Part shown: positions 63,860-64,000 of the stretch, in pieces
How positions within the stretch are numbered: the stretch's first letter is position 1
Layout: every line of letters starts with the position of its first letter
Source: Pomphorhynchus laevis
Lineage: Eukaryota; Acanthocephala; Palaeacanthocephala; Echinorhynchida; Pomphorhynchidae
Length of the DNA stretch: 64,000 nt
Reading direction: 5' to 3'
NCBI GenBank assembly: GCA_012934845.2
Contig: WNNJ02002942.1
Location: 124,001-188,000, forward strand
Notes under the pieces: generated by a model
What the model was told of the DNA's origin: nothing
The model's input: the letters and a program-made list of their open reading frames with translations, nothing else
The model's database searches: none
Made by a program: the position numbers and the translations under genes

Positions 63860-64000
63860 TAGAATTCAAAACAGGAAGTTGTTTGAAGGAGTAATCCATC
63901 ACATTAGTCTCATGCAATGCATCCCTAACAAAGCATTGAGTTGAATTGTTATTCAAGGGTATGATTGAACGATCGTCCAGTTCTAACTACGACTGCTGCG

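Larger units (their letters stand above)
60610..64000 (-). mobile_element. LINE-B copy 6, running off the window, interrupted by LINE-A1 copy 4
   Basis: EN (62900–63859), linker (62671–62916), RT (61575–62276), C-terminal domain (60681–61001) and 3' hairpin AGCC–TTTT–GGCT (60619–60630) followed by GGAATAATAATA. The 5' end lies beyond 64000. About five frame breaks, mostly between 62276 and 62671. Confidence 0.88.

Overview
The window looks like nuclear DNA of an AT-rich invertebrate metazoan. The evidence is one spliced host gene with animal-specific architecture (SAP–RRM–coiled coil), a single-exon animal GNAT gene, an intron size split (43–63 bp versus 0.4–6.8 kb), standard stop codons and a dense load of non-LTR retrotransposons plus a Penelope-like element. 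I cannot fix the phylum. An AG|ATG junction at the first coding exon of the spliced gene would suit a lineage with spliced-leader trans-splicing (flatworm, nematode, rotifer and others), but that is inference.

Layout. 1–385 is a LINE fragment on the minus strand. 467–1640 is a tandem array of a ~380-bp unit ending in a fold-back. 1.7–4.3 kb is AT-rich with dispersed repeats. 4417–24237 (minus) is a scaffold-attachment-factor-B-like gene (SAFB/SLTM family) that I could assemble from 14 exons with matching phases, 767 codons; its largest introns hold a LINE (21.8–23.95 kb), a microsatellite, a terminal-inverted-repeat element with a hammerhead-like core, and several hairpins. 24.2–27.2 kb shows no gene.

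From 27.2 kb to 64 kb the sequence is almost wall-to-wall retroelements. LINE-A (two subfamilies, A1 and A2) has a 20-bp tandem repeat at its 5' end, an ORF1 with a Cys-rich finger, an ORF2 with apurinic-type endonuclease (EN) and reverse transcriptase (RT), and a 3' hairpin just before TTAAATAAA. LINE-B (several divergent copies) has the same ORF1/ORF2 plan but a different 3' hairpin followed by (TAA)n. There are also pieces of a third RT lineage with a TQGDPL motif and a restriction-like C-terminal region (31.8–33.4 and 49.7–50.5 kb), a rearranged Penelope-like element (44.9–45.7 kb), and two small broken relics of LTR elements. Elements are nested: A1 copy 3 sits in a LINE-B copy with a 9-bp target duplication, and A1 copy 4 sits in another LINE-B copy.

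The only other host gene I recognise is 54793–55332 (minus), an NAA80-type N-acetyltransferase (actin N-terminus), overlapped at its 5' end by a 63-codon ORF. A possible unrecognised last exon lies at 59620–59842.

Most unusual signals: a ribozyme-like arrangement in the 380-bp array that would only be nested in dimers; 3' hairpins of both LINE families that keep pairing while changing sequence; an uninterrupted 1158-codon LINE-A ORF made by an in-frame deletion of the whole endonuclease; and a TA microsatellite that expanded out of the RT codons for N-I-Y-I-N-D.
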